From positions 4,340,001 through 4,404,000 of the forward strand of contig NZ_CP114065.1 in NCBI RefSeq assembly GCF_027627575.1: DNA of 64,000 nt. The letters run 5' to 3'. Below are positions 30,707 through 38,511 of the stretch, one piece after another. A program made the position numbers and the translations under genes. The first letter of the stretch is position 1. Every line of letters starts with the position of its first letter. Below the pieces are notes generated by a model. The model was not told the DNA's origin. It ran no database searches and saw nothing but the letters and a program-made list of their open reading frames with translations. Source of the DNA: Kribbella sp. CA-293567. Its GTDB lineage: Bacteria > Actinomycetota > Actinomycetes > Propionibacteriales > Kribbellaceae.

Positions 30707-32386
30707 CTACTTGCTGAGGCCGGCGATCAGCACGTTCGGGTACGGCGGGTAGGGCGGCAGGTAGAAGTTCTGCACCTTGGAGCCGCGCAGGAACGCGTTG
30801 CGGGCGTAGATGAGCGGGACCAGCGGCGAGTCGGCCAGGATCTGCTGGTCCAGCGCACCCCACAGTTCGGCGGCCTTCGCCCGGTCCGGCTCGGCCGTCG
30901 CGGCGTTGATCGCGGTGTCGACGGCCGGGTTGGAGTAGCGGGACATGTTGTAGCCGCCGTTGCCGATCTCCGAGGTCGCGAACAACGGCTGGATGTTGCC
31001 GATCGCGCTCGGGAAGTCCGGCAGCCAGCTCGACACCGTCAGGTCGTAGTCGCCCTTCGCGCCGGTGACCACCTCGACCCACGCCTCGTTGCCGAGCGGC
31101 TTGAGCGTGACGGTGATCCCGGCTCGCTTCAGGCCTTGCTGGATCGCCTGAGCGACGGCCAGGCCGGTCGGCTGGTCGGAGTCGACCGCCATCACGAGAC
31201 TCAGGTTGCTCGCCCCGGCCGCGGCCAGCATCGACTTCGCCTTGCCGGGGTCACCGGCCGGCGGCGCCGGGTACAGGTCGAACTTGCTGTGGCCCTGCAT
31301 CCCGGGAGTGATCAGCGTGGTGGCGAGCTCGCCACCGAACTCGGGACCGCCCTCGGCGACCTGGACGGCCTGCTTGTCGACGGCGTACTGGATCGCCTTG
31401 CGGACCTCGGGGTTGGCCAGCGCGGGGCGCTTGTTGTTCATCGCCAGGTACTGCAGCGCACCCGACGGCGACGTCGCGACGCGCGCCTTGACCGCCGGGT
31501 CACCGGTCACTCGCGGGATCAGCGCCGCGGGCACCGACGCACCGGTGCTGGCGGCGAACTTGTCGTCGCCGGAGTCGGCGATCAGCCGCTGGTTGACGAC
31601 GTCGGCCTGCAGGCCCATGTCGAAGACGATCGCGTCCGGCAGGCCGGTCCGCGCCGGGTCGCTGGCCTTGTCCCAGTTCGGGTTGCGCTCCAGCTCGAGC
31701 CGCGAGCCCGGCGCGTAGGACTTGACCTGATAGGGGCCGCTGGCAACGGGCTTCTCGCCGTAGTGCGCCGGGTCGGTGTCGGCCTTCTTCGGCACCGGCG
31801 AGAAGGCCGGCATGCTGGCGATCCACGGCCAGTCACCGGACGCCTTGTTCAGCTTGAAGACGATCGTGGTGTCGTCGGGCGTCTCGACCGAGGCGAGCTG
31901 GGCGCCCTTGTAGGGACCGGTGTACTTGTCGCCGCCGGTCAGCAGCGCCTTGTGGTAGCCGAGACCACCGGACAGCTCCGGCGCGAACGACCGCTCGATG
32001 CCGTACTTGATGTCGGCGGCGACGATCGTCGAGCCGTCGGCGTACTTCAGGCCGGGCTTGAGCTGGTAGGTCCAGGTCTTGCCGCCGTCGCTGGGCTGAC
32101 CGGTGTCGGTGGCCAGGTCGGGCACGATCTCGGCGGCCTTGTCGGTGGAGGTCTTCCACGACGTCAGGCCGCGCAGGACCAGGTGGATCGAGCTGGTTCC
32201 CAGGTTCTGGCTCTTCGCCGGGTCGAAGTTGATCTCCTTGCTCGTGCTGAGCACGCGGAAGGTGCCGCCCGGCTCGGCGGCCGCGGTACCACCGGCGCCA
32301 GGAGCGGACTTGTCATTGGCGTTGCACGCGGTGACCGCCAGCGCCAGCGCGGCCGCGGCCGCGATCGCTCGGGTGGTGCGTCTCAT
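30707..32386 (-). CDS. Peptide ABC transporter substrate-binding lipoprotein (SBP_bac_5)
   Basis: 559 residues. Lipoprotein signal with lipobox ALAVTACN (lipidated Cys21). Family features include VPDLATDTGQPSDGGKTWTY, the KYGIERSFAPE segment and the C-terminal PLIYARNAFLRGSKVQN. It binds oligopeptides or similar cargo outside the membrane and delivers it to the DppB/DppC channel. ATG overlaps the stop of the upstream ATPase gene; it is the last gene of the five-gene operon. Confidence 0.93.
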   Translation of the reverse strand: MRRTTRAIAAAAALALAVTACNANDKSAPGAGGTAAAEPGGTFRVLSTSKEINFDPAKSQNLGTSSIHLVLRGLTSWKTSTDKAAEIVPDLATDTGQPSDGGKTWTYQLKPGLKYADGSTIVAADIKYGIERSFAPELSGGLGYHKALLTGGDKYTGPYKGAQLASVETPDDTTIVFKLNKASGDWPWIASMPAFSPVPKKADTDPAHYGEKPVASGPYQVKSYAPGSRLELERNPNWDKASDPARTGLPDAIVFDMGLQADVVNQRLIADSGDDKFAASTGASVPAALIPRVTGDPAVKARVATSPSGALQYLAMNNKRPALANPEVRKAIQYAVDKQAVQVAEGGPEFGGELATTLITPGMQGHSKFDLYPAPPAGDPGKAKSMLAAAGASNLSLVMAVDSDQPTGLAVAQAIQQGLKRAGITVTLKPLGNEAWVEVVTGAKGDYDLTVSSWLPDFPSAIGNIQPLFATSEIGNGGYNMSRYSNPAVDTAINAATAEPDRAKAAELWGALDQQILADSPLVPLIYARNAFLRGSKVQNFYLPPYPPYPNVLIAGLSK

Positions 32387-33402
32387 AGTGTCCTCTCAGA
32401 CAGTGGGGGGTTCGAGAGTTCAGGTGGGGAAGGTGGTTCGGGGAAGTAGCAGGCGGCCCGGTGCTCGCCGCCCGCCACGGGTTCGAGGGCCGGCCGGACC
32501 GTCGCGCAGACGTCCTCGGCCTTGTAGCACCTGGTCCGGAACGGACACCCCGACGGCGGATCGATGGGCGTCGGCACGTCACCGGTCAGCACGATCCGGT
32601 CCCGGACCACACCTGGCTCCGGCACCGGTACGGCGGACAGCAGCGCGCGCGTGTACGGGTGAGCCGGCGAGGAGTAGACCTCCGCCGCCGGACCCTCCTC
32701 CACGATCGTGCCGAGGTACATCACCGCGAGCCGGTCGGCGACCTGGCGAACCACCGCCAGGTCGTGGGCGACCAGTACGTAGGACAGGCCGAGCTCGTCC
32801 TTGAGATCCGCGAGCAGGTTCAGCACCTGCGCCTGGACCGAGACGTCCAGCGCCGACACCGGTTCGTCGCAGACCAGCAGATCGGGCTTCACCGCAAGGG
32901 CTCTCGCGATCCCGATCCGCTGCCGCTGACCACCGGAGAACTCGTGCGGGTAGCGCTCGAGGTGCTCCTCGGACAGGCCGACCTGGCTGAGCAGCTCGAC
33001 CAGCTGGGCCCGGGTCGGGCGGATGCCCTGCGCCCGGAACGGCGTGGTCAGGATCGTGCCGACCGACTGGCGCGGATTCAGCGACGCCTGCGGGTCCTGG
33101 AAGACCATCTGGATCCGCCGCCGGATCGGGCGGAGTCTGCGGCCGCGGAGCCGGGTCACGTCCTGACCGCCGATGTAGACCTTGCCGGCGGTCGGGTCGA
33201 GGAGCCGGGTGGAGAGCCGGGCGAGCGTCGACTTGCCCGATCCCGATTCACCGACGAGGCCGACTGTCTCGCCCTGCCGCACGACGAAGGAGACGTCGTC
33301 GACCGCCCTGACGGACTGCGAACGCTGCCAGGGCGCGGAACCGGTGCCGAAGTACTTCTTCACTCCGTCGAGGCGGAGCAGTTCTTCCCGCTCGGCGGTC
33401 AT
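32383..33402 (-). CDS. dppF: Peptide ABC transporter ATP-binding protein (DppF/OppF-like)
   Basis: 339 residues from ATG 33402 (overlaps the DppD stop as ATGA; the longer frame is unlikely). Walker A GESGSGKSTL, Q-loop QDPQASLNP, signature SGGQRQRIGIARAL, Walker B LLVCDEPVSALD. A C-terminal oligopeptide-type domain (PIDPPSGCPFRTRC ... EHRAACYFPE) has cysteines that bind an Fe-S cluster in relatives. One of two ATPases powering the importer. Confidence 0.94.
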   Translation of the reverse strand: MTAEREELLRLDGVKKYFGTGSAPWQRSQSVRAVDDVSFVVRQGETVGLVGESGSGKSTLARLSTRLLDPTAGKVYIGGQDVTRLRGRRLRPIRRRIQMVFQDPQASLNPRQSVGTILTTPFRAQGIRPTRAQLVELLSQVGLSEEHLERYPHEFSGGQRQRIGIARALAVKPDLLVCDEPVSALDVSVQAQVLNLLADLKDELGLSYVLVAHDLAVVRQVADRLAVMYLGTIVEEGPAAEVYSSPAHPYTRALLSAVPVPEPGVVRDRIVLTGDVPTPIDPPSGCPFRTRCYKAEDVCATVRPALEPVAGGEHRAACYFPEPPSPPELSNPPLSERTL

Positions 33403-34400
33403 GGTGCGACCTCCGGCCGGCGGCCGAGATGGCAAGCGGCCTCGTGGTAGCCCTCACCAGGCCGAGGAGTCAGCTCCGGCCGCTCGGTGATGCACCGCTC
33501 CCCCACCTGATGGGTGTAGGCGCAGCGCGGCTGGAACGGGCAAGCGGTCTCGACGGAACCAGGTGACGGCGGGCTGCCGGGAATGGTGGCCAGCCGGTGC
33601 CGTGACGGTACGTCGACGCGTGGCATCGCGCCGAGCAGCCCGAGGCTGTAGGGATGCGCCGCCCGGTAGAAGAGGTCCTTCACCGACCCACGCTCGGCCG
33701 CGCGACCGGCGTACATGACCAGTACGTCGTCCGCCACCTCGGCGACGACGCCGAGATCGTGCGAGATCAGCACCAGCGCGGTGCCGAACTCGGCCTGCAC
33801 GTCCTCGAGCAGCCGCATGATCTGCGCCTGCACGGTCACGTCGAGCGCGGTCGTCGGCTCGTCCGCGATCAGCACCTTCGGGTCGTTCACCAAAGCCATA
33901 GCAATCACGACCCGCTGCCGCATTCCCCCGGAGAACTCGTGCGGGTAGTCCTTGGCCCGCTGGGCGGCCGCCGGGATGCCGACCAGGTCGAGCATCCGGA
34001 CGGCCCGCTGGAAGGCTTCCTTCTTGGAAACGGTGTGGTGCAGCCGGTACGCCTCGGCCACCTGCCAGCCGACGGAGTAGTACGGGTTCAGCGCGGACAG
34101 CGCGTCCTGGAAGACCAAAGCGATGTCGTTGCCACGGATCTTGCGCAGTTCCTCGTTCGGCAGGCCGACCAGTTCGCGGCCGTCCAGCAGTACCTCGCCC
34201 CGCACCTCGGCGTTGCTGGGCAGCAGGCCCATCACGGCCGCCGACGAGACGCTCTTGCCGGAGCCGGACTCGCCGACGATCGCAAGCGTCTTGCCGGGCG
34301 CGACGGCGAAGTCGATCCCGGCCACCGCCGGCACCGGACCACCCTCGGTCCCGAAGGTGACGTGCAGGTCGTGCACCTCGAGGATCGGTCGGTCAGCCAT
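33399..34400 (-). CDS. dppD: Peptide ABC transporter ATP-binding protein (DppD/OppD-like)
   Basis: 333 residues. Walker A GESGSGKSVSSAA, Q-loop FQDALSALNP, signature SGGMRQRVVIAMAL, Walker B VLIADEPTTALD. The C-terminal oligopeptide domain has the CPFQPRCAYTHQVGERC cysteine pattern. Partner of the DppF-like ATPase; overlaps both neighbours by a few bases. Confidence 0.94.
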   Translation of the reverse strand: MADRPILEVHDLHVTFGTEGGPVPAVAGIDFAVAPGKTLAIVGESGSGKSVSSAAVMGLLPSNAEVRGEVLLDGRELVGLPNEELRKIRGNDIALVFQDALSALNPYYSVGWQVAEAYRLHHTVSKKEAFQRAVRMLDLVGIPAAAQRAKDYPHEFSGGMRQRVVIAMALVNDPKVLIADEPTTALDVTVQAQIMRLLEDVQAEFGTALVLISHDLGVVAEVADDVLVMYAGRAAERGSVKDLFYRAAHPYSLGLLGAMPRVDVPSRHRLATIPGSPPSPGSVETACPFQPRCAYTHQVGERCITERPELTPRPGEGYHEAACHLGRRPEVAP

Positions 34401-35391
34401 GCGTCACCCTCGGGTCCAGTACGCCGTGCAGCAGGTCGACCACCAGGTTGGCCAGGATCACCAGGAACGCCGAGAACAGCGTCACGCCGACCACCACGGC
34501 CACGTCGACCTGGCCGACGGCGCTGATCAGCAGCTCCCCCAGTCCTTGCATGCTGAACACCTTCTCGGTCAGGATCGCTCCCCCGAGCAGGCTGCCCAGG
34601 TCGAGCCCGAAGATCGTCACGATCGGCACCAGGACGCCGCGCAGGCCGTGGACGACGACCACCCGCCGCTCCCCGGCACCCTTCGCCCGCGCGGTGGTCA
34701 CATGGTCGAGATTGAGTTCCTCGAGCATCTGCGCGCGGGTCAGCCGGATGTACGACGCCGAGGACAGCGCCGCGAGCACCAGCCACGGGGTGATCAGGTG
34801 CCAGGCCCAGTCGATCGGGCTCTCGGTGAAGGGCACGTAGCCACTCACCGGCACCATGTTGAGCCAGAAGCCGAAGACCAGGATCGCCAGCAGCCCGACC
34901 AGGAACGACGGTGACGCGACCCCGACCAGCGCCGCGCCGACGGCGAGCTTGTCGAACAGCTTGCCGCGCTTGAGCGCCGCGCCGACCCCGAGCGAGACCC
35001 CGACGACGAGCCAGATCACGGCCGCCCCGATCGCGATCGAGGCAGTGACCGGGAGCCGGTCCAGGATCAGCGTGGTGACCGGGCGGGCCAGCGGGAACGA
35101 GTACCCGAAGCAGGGTGCGTTGCACTGGATCGCTGCGGCGCCTTCGCCGAAGGTCCGGCCGGCGAAGATCCCCTTGAGGAACGCGAAGTACTGCTGGATC
35201 GTGCTCTGGTCGAGCTGCATGAAGCGGCGCGCCTGCTCCAGCCGGTCCGGCGTACAGGGTTTGCCGCAGCTGAGGCGGGCAGGGTCGGCCGGCAGCGCGT
35301 AGAAGACGAGGTAGACGGCCAGGCTGAGCGCGAGCATCACCAGCACGGTGGCGAACAGCCGGCGGATCAGGAACCAGATCAGGTCAGGCAT
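34393..35391 (-). CDS. dppB: Peptide ABC transporter permease (DppB-like)
   Basis: 332 residues with six hydrophobic segments. The N-terminal DppB signature (FLIRRLFATVLVMLALSLAV ... FYALPADPAR) is clear, and the EAA loop is RAKGAGERRVVVVHGLRGVL. The large outer loop after helix 1 has four cysteines (CGKPC and QCNAPC), suggesting disulfides outside the cell. Overlaps DppD by eight bases. Confidence 0.93.
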   Translation of the reverse strand: MPDLIWFLIRRLFATVLVMLALSLAVYLVFYALPADPARLSCGKPCTPDRLEQARRFMQLDQSTIQQYFAFLKGIFAGRTFGEGAAAIQCNAPCFGYSFPLARPVTTLILDRLPVTASIAIGAAVIWLVVGVSLGVGAALKRGKLFDKLAVGAALVGVASPSFLVGLLAILVFGFWLNMVPVSGYVPFTESPIDWAWHLITPWLVLAALSSASYIRLTRAQMLEELNLDHVTTARAKGAGERRVVVVHGLRGVLVPIVTIFGLDLGSLLGGAILTEKVFSMQGLGELLISAVGQVDVAVVVGVTLFSAFLVILANLVVDLLHGVLDPRVTHG

Positions 35392-36320
35392 CAGTTGGCC
35401 CTCCGCAGCCGCACGTCGAAGGCGTCGCGGACACCGTCACCGAGCAGGGTGAAACCGAGCACCGCGGCGAACAGCATGGTGCCCGGGAAGAGCAGGAACC
35501 ACGGATCGGTGCCGGTGTAGACCCAGACGATCGAGTCGGAGATGGACCGGCCGAGGCTCGGCGTCGGTGGCGGTACGCCGACACCGAGGAACGACAGCGC
35601 CGCCTCGAGACCGATGAAGCCCGGGACCGCCATGGTGGCGACGACCAGGACCGGGCCGAGCAGGTTCGGCAGCAGCTCGCGGGTGATCACGTGCCAACTG
35701 CTCGACCCGACGCTGCGGGCCGCCTCGACGAACTCCCGGGTGACCAGGGACCTGGCCTGGTTGCGGATCAGCCGCGCCAGACCTGCCCAGCCGAAAACGC
35801 TGATCACCAGGATCAGCAGCAGCCAGCGCGGGAAGCCGGCCGGCACGATGATGCCGAGGGCAATCATGAAGACCAGTTGCGGGAACCCGAAGAGGAAGTC
35901 GAGCACGCGGGAGACGATCGCGTCGTACCAGCCACCGAAGTACGCGGCGCTGATCCCGACCAGGGTGCCGACCACCGTGGTCACCACCGTGCAGACCGCC
36001 GCGATGAACAACGAGGTGCGGAGACCGAGCACCACGATGGAGAACAGGTCCCGGCCGGTCAGCGGCTCGACACCGAACCAGTGGTCACCGCTGACCCCAC
36101 CGGCCGTGCCCTGCGGCGCGTTGCCACGGGCCGGATCGAGCAGGCCGATGTTGTACGTATAGGCGTCCTGACCGGCCAGCCGGACCAGCAACGGCGCGGC
36201 GGCCGCGATCACCACCAGCCCGATCACCAGCCAGGCCCCGAACCGGGCACTCCGGTCCCGCCGGACGCGACGCAGAGCCTGACGGGTCGGTGAGACGGCC
36301 GCGGGGACCGAGGAACTCAC
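35391..36320 (-). CDS. dppC: Peptide ABC transporter permease (DppC-like)
   Basis: 309 residues from GTG 36320, chosen because AGGAG lies six bases before it; an open frame continues 22 codons further. Six hydrophobic segments, with the DppC motifs GTDPWFLLF, the N-terminal GAWLVIGLVVIAAAAPLL helix and the EAA loop EAARSVGSSSWHVITREL. First gene of the operon order C-B-D-F-SBP on the minus strand. The 140-base gap upstream (36321-36460) holds the presumed operon promoter and no gene. Confidence 0.92.
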   Translation of the reverse strand: MSSSVPAAVSPTRQALRRVRRDRSARFGAWLVIGLVVIAAAAPLLVRLAGQDAYTYNIGLLDPARGNAPQGTAGGVSGDHWFGVEPLTGRDLFSIVVLGLRTSLFIAAVCTVVTTVVGTLVGISAAYFGGWYDAIVSRVLDFLFGFPQLVFMIALGIIVPAGFPRWLLLILVISVFGWAGLARLIRNQARSLVTREFVEAARSVGSSSWHVITRELLPNLLGPVLVVATMAVPGFIGLEAALSFLGVGVPPPTPSLGRSISDSIVWVYTGTDPWFLLFPGTMLFAAVLGFTLLGDGVRDAFDVRLRRAN

Positions 36321-36460
36321 GTGCACTCCTGACAACGATGGACTGATCTCCAAGCCGAACGACGGTAGGCCAGAGTCTCCCACCATCCACCGACATCTTG
36401 AATGATGAGAATGTCAGTCCACGCACCTGGGTTTACCCACCGGCCGGTGTGTCGGAGCTG

Positions 36461-37159
36461 TCACTCCTCGTCGATCAACTGCCAGCGGCGGCGAGGCAGG
36501 TAGCGCAGGAAGAGGTAGGTAGCGGCCGCGCCGAGAAGGAAACCGGGGATCGACCAGCGCCAGCCGAGCAATGGCTTCTCTTCCGTGCGGATGGCCGCGG
36601 TGGCGGTGTCGTCGGTTGCGGTGTCGTCGATGGCCGCGACTTCCGGTGGAGTCTGCGGGGCGGCTTGCGGCAGCGTGGTCGGGCCGCCGAAGTTGCCGCT
36701 GTCGGAGTTGTTGCGGTCGGAGTTGTTGCGGTGCAGGAGGCCCAGCGAGACGAGCAGCTTGACCAGACGTACGCCGTCGGCGGCGCGGTGCCAGGTGGGC
36801 TGGTCCGGCAGCCGGCCTGAGCCCCCGCGATCCTCGGTGGTCGCGATCCAGGGGCCACCCGGCGCGTCGGGGTAGATCACGTCGAGCCGCCAAGGCGTCA
36901 CGTCGTGGATGAGCCAGGTCGCCCGGACGAAGGTCCCGACTCCGTGGTGCTCGGCGTCGGCCTCACCTTTGGGCTGCGTGTCGAGCAAGGCTTGCAGTTC
37001 GGCGTACGCCTTGTCGTTGTAGCCGGTGGCAACTACTTTGCCGGCATCGCGCGAGCTGAGCAGGACGCTGGTCGGTCCGCCCGCGTGGGCCGGCAGGGCG
37101 CTGATCCCCAGAGTGGTCAAGGCGATCAGCAGGACGGTACGGCGTACCCAGTGCTTCAT
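36461..37159 (-). CDS. Uncharacterised exported protein with C-terminal membrane anchor
   Basis: 232 residues. Signal peptide at 1-27 (cleavage after PAHA), an outer domain to about 135, an Asn/Ser/Pro/Thr-rich linker (NNSDRNNSDSGNFGG), then a C-terminal helix (WSIPGFLLGAAATYLFLRYL) with positive residues after it. It is therefore a type I membrane protein facing outward. No family recognised. It follows the sigma/anti-sigma-like pair on the same strand (61-base gap) and may be a target or sensor of that pair. Confidence 0.7.
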   Translation of the reverse strand: MKHWVRRTVLLIALTTLGISALPAHAGGPTSVLLSSRDAGKVVATGYNDKAYAELQALLDTQPKGEADAEHHGVGTFVRATWLIHDVTPWRLDVIYPDAPGGPWIATTEDRGGSGRLPDQPTWHRAADGVRLVKLLVSLGLLHRNNSDRNNSDSGNFGGPTTLPQAAPQTPPEVAAIDDTATDDTATAAIRTEEKPLLGWRWSIPGFLLGAAATYLFLRYLPRRRWQLIDEE

Positions 37160-37220
37160 GGCGGTCTCCTGTTCGTCGACTGAGCTGGTTACACCGCCAC
37201 GCGCCGGCTGGTTCCCGCCT

Positions 37221-37910
37221 TCACCTGGCCAGCTCGACCGCGCGGTCCTTCTCCGGTACGCCTTCGAGGCGGAACGTCACGCCGTTCCGCACCCAGACCA
37301 GTGTGGGCCCCGCGACTCTGACTGTCTGCTGGGCACCTGTCTTCTTCACCAGGACGAGCTGATGCGGCGTACTGAACCAGAAAGCGTCGACCGACGGCAC
37401 ATACTCCAGGTCGGCGTAGTACTTCTTGAAGTACGTCGGCGATGGTTCCGCCTCGAACTGCTCCAGCCGGATCACTCCGCTCGCGCTCTCCCAGCTCATT
37501 GCCACGAACCCTGCCGACGCCTGTACGCCGGTGGGCTCACCCAGCGCAGCAGGAGCCACCGGAGTGAACCCAGCTGCTCTGGACGCTTCAGCCAAGCTCA
37601 GTTCACCCGAAGCAGTTGGAGGAGCCGGTGCACTCGTCGGGCCGCTGGGGACCTGTACTGCCTCCACTCCCCCAATGTCGAGCCATTCGGCCACCGCGGC
37701 TCGCACTGGCGGCGTGACGAGCGCACCAGCCAGCACGACAGCCAACAGGGCCAGCAGTGAACGCCAGCGTCGCCGCACCGCCTCGCCGAAGGTACGGCGT
37801 ACTGGCGGCTGGGCTACTCGCTCAAGGACAGCAGCGGCGAGGTCTTCGCCAGCGGGCGGCACAGCGGCGCTCCGGCCGAGCGCCCGGAGGTCATCCTCCA
37901 ACGAACTCAT
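37221..37910 (-). CDS. Membrane protein paired with ECF sigma factor, probable anti-sigma factor
   Basis: 229 residues. Cytosolic start (LEDDLRALGRSAAVPPAGEDLAAAVLERV), one membrane helix at about 50-66 (SLLALLAVVLAGALVTP), then an outer domain. No HxxxCxxC zinc motif, so it is not of the ZAS type. The ATGA overlap with the sigma factor gene and the topology suggest that it holds that sigma factor at the membrane. Function inferred from context. Confidence 0.7.
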   Translation of the reverse strand: MSSLEDDLRALGRSAAVPPAGEDLAAAVLERVAQPPVRRTFGEAVRRRWRSLLALLAVVLAGALVTPPVRAAVAEWLDIGGVEAVQVPSGPTSAPAPPTASGELSLAEASRAAGFTPVAPAALGEPTGVQASAGFVAMSWESASGVIRLEQFEAEPSPTYFKKYYADLEYVPSVDAFWFSTPHQLVLVKKTGAQQTVRVAGPTLVWVRNGVTFRLEGVPEKDRAVELAR

Positions 37911-38452
37911 CGCTGCACCTCCCTGTCCGGTAGTTGCGCCCGTAGTCGACCCAGCGCCCGATGCAGCCGCGACTTCACAGTCCCGCGCGGCCAGCCGAGT
38001 ACTGTCGCCGTCTCCTGCTCATCCAGTTCCAGCAGATACCTGCACGTCACCACCAGCCGGTACTGCTCCGGCAACTCCCGTACTGCGGCCAGCAACTGCC
38101 CTCGTCGCTCAGCGGCAACCGCCTCTTCCGCCGGGTCGAACAACTCGTCCGGCAGAGCGGCCCACTCCTCCCGCCGTGCTCGCCTCCCCCGCGACCGCAA
38201 CGCGTTCCGGGTCTCGTTCGCCACGATCCGCAGCAGCCACGGCCGGAAGGCAGCACCCTCCCGGAAGCTCGCCAACGATCGGTAGGCCTTGACGAACGCC
38301 TCCTGCACGACGTCGTCCGCGTCCGAGCCGGCGCCGAGGAACGCCGCGGTCCGCTTCGCCACCGAGGCGTGCAGCAGCACCAGTTCGCCGTACGCGGCAG
38401 TCTCCCCGCCGCGCACCCGAACCAGAATCGCTGCCTCGTCGACCTGACTGAT
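37907..38452 (-). CDS. ECF RNA polymerase sigma factor
   Basis: Region 2 (GSDADDVVQEAFVKAYRSLASF ... FRPWLLRIVANETRNALRSR) and region 4 (LPEQYRLVVTCRYLLELDEQETATVLG then RGTVKSRLHRALGRLRAQL) are intact. The first standard start, GTG 38416 (169 residues), has no ribosome site and cuts off the first helix. The frame upstream still reads ISQVDEAAILVRV, as ECF factors do, up to an ATC codon at 38452 preceded by AGAGGAG five bases away; a stop lies just beyond. I give the longer version (181 residues); the exact start is uncertain. Its end overlaps the membrane partner gene. Confidence 0.85.
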   Translation of the reverse strand: MSQVDEAAILVRVRGGETAAYGELVLLHASVAKRTAAFLGAGSDADDVVQEAFVKAYRSLASFREGAAFRPWLLRIVANETRNALRSRGRRARREEWAALPDELFDPAEEAVAAERRGQLLAAVRELPEQYRLVVTCRYLLELDEQETATVLGWPRGTVKSRLHRALGRLRAQLPDREVQR

Positions 38453-38511
38453 GCCGTCTCCTCTTCTCTCGCGTTCTTCCTACACCGCGAGCGAGCAGTT
38501 GGTTCCGGCTT

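Noticed and set aside
36398..36420. Fur/Zur-like box (TGAATGATGAGAATGTCA) upstream of the peptide transporter operon
   Set aside because: Only weak dyad symmetry and no metal-transport signature in the operon; a chance match is likely, though cheap to test.
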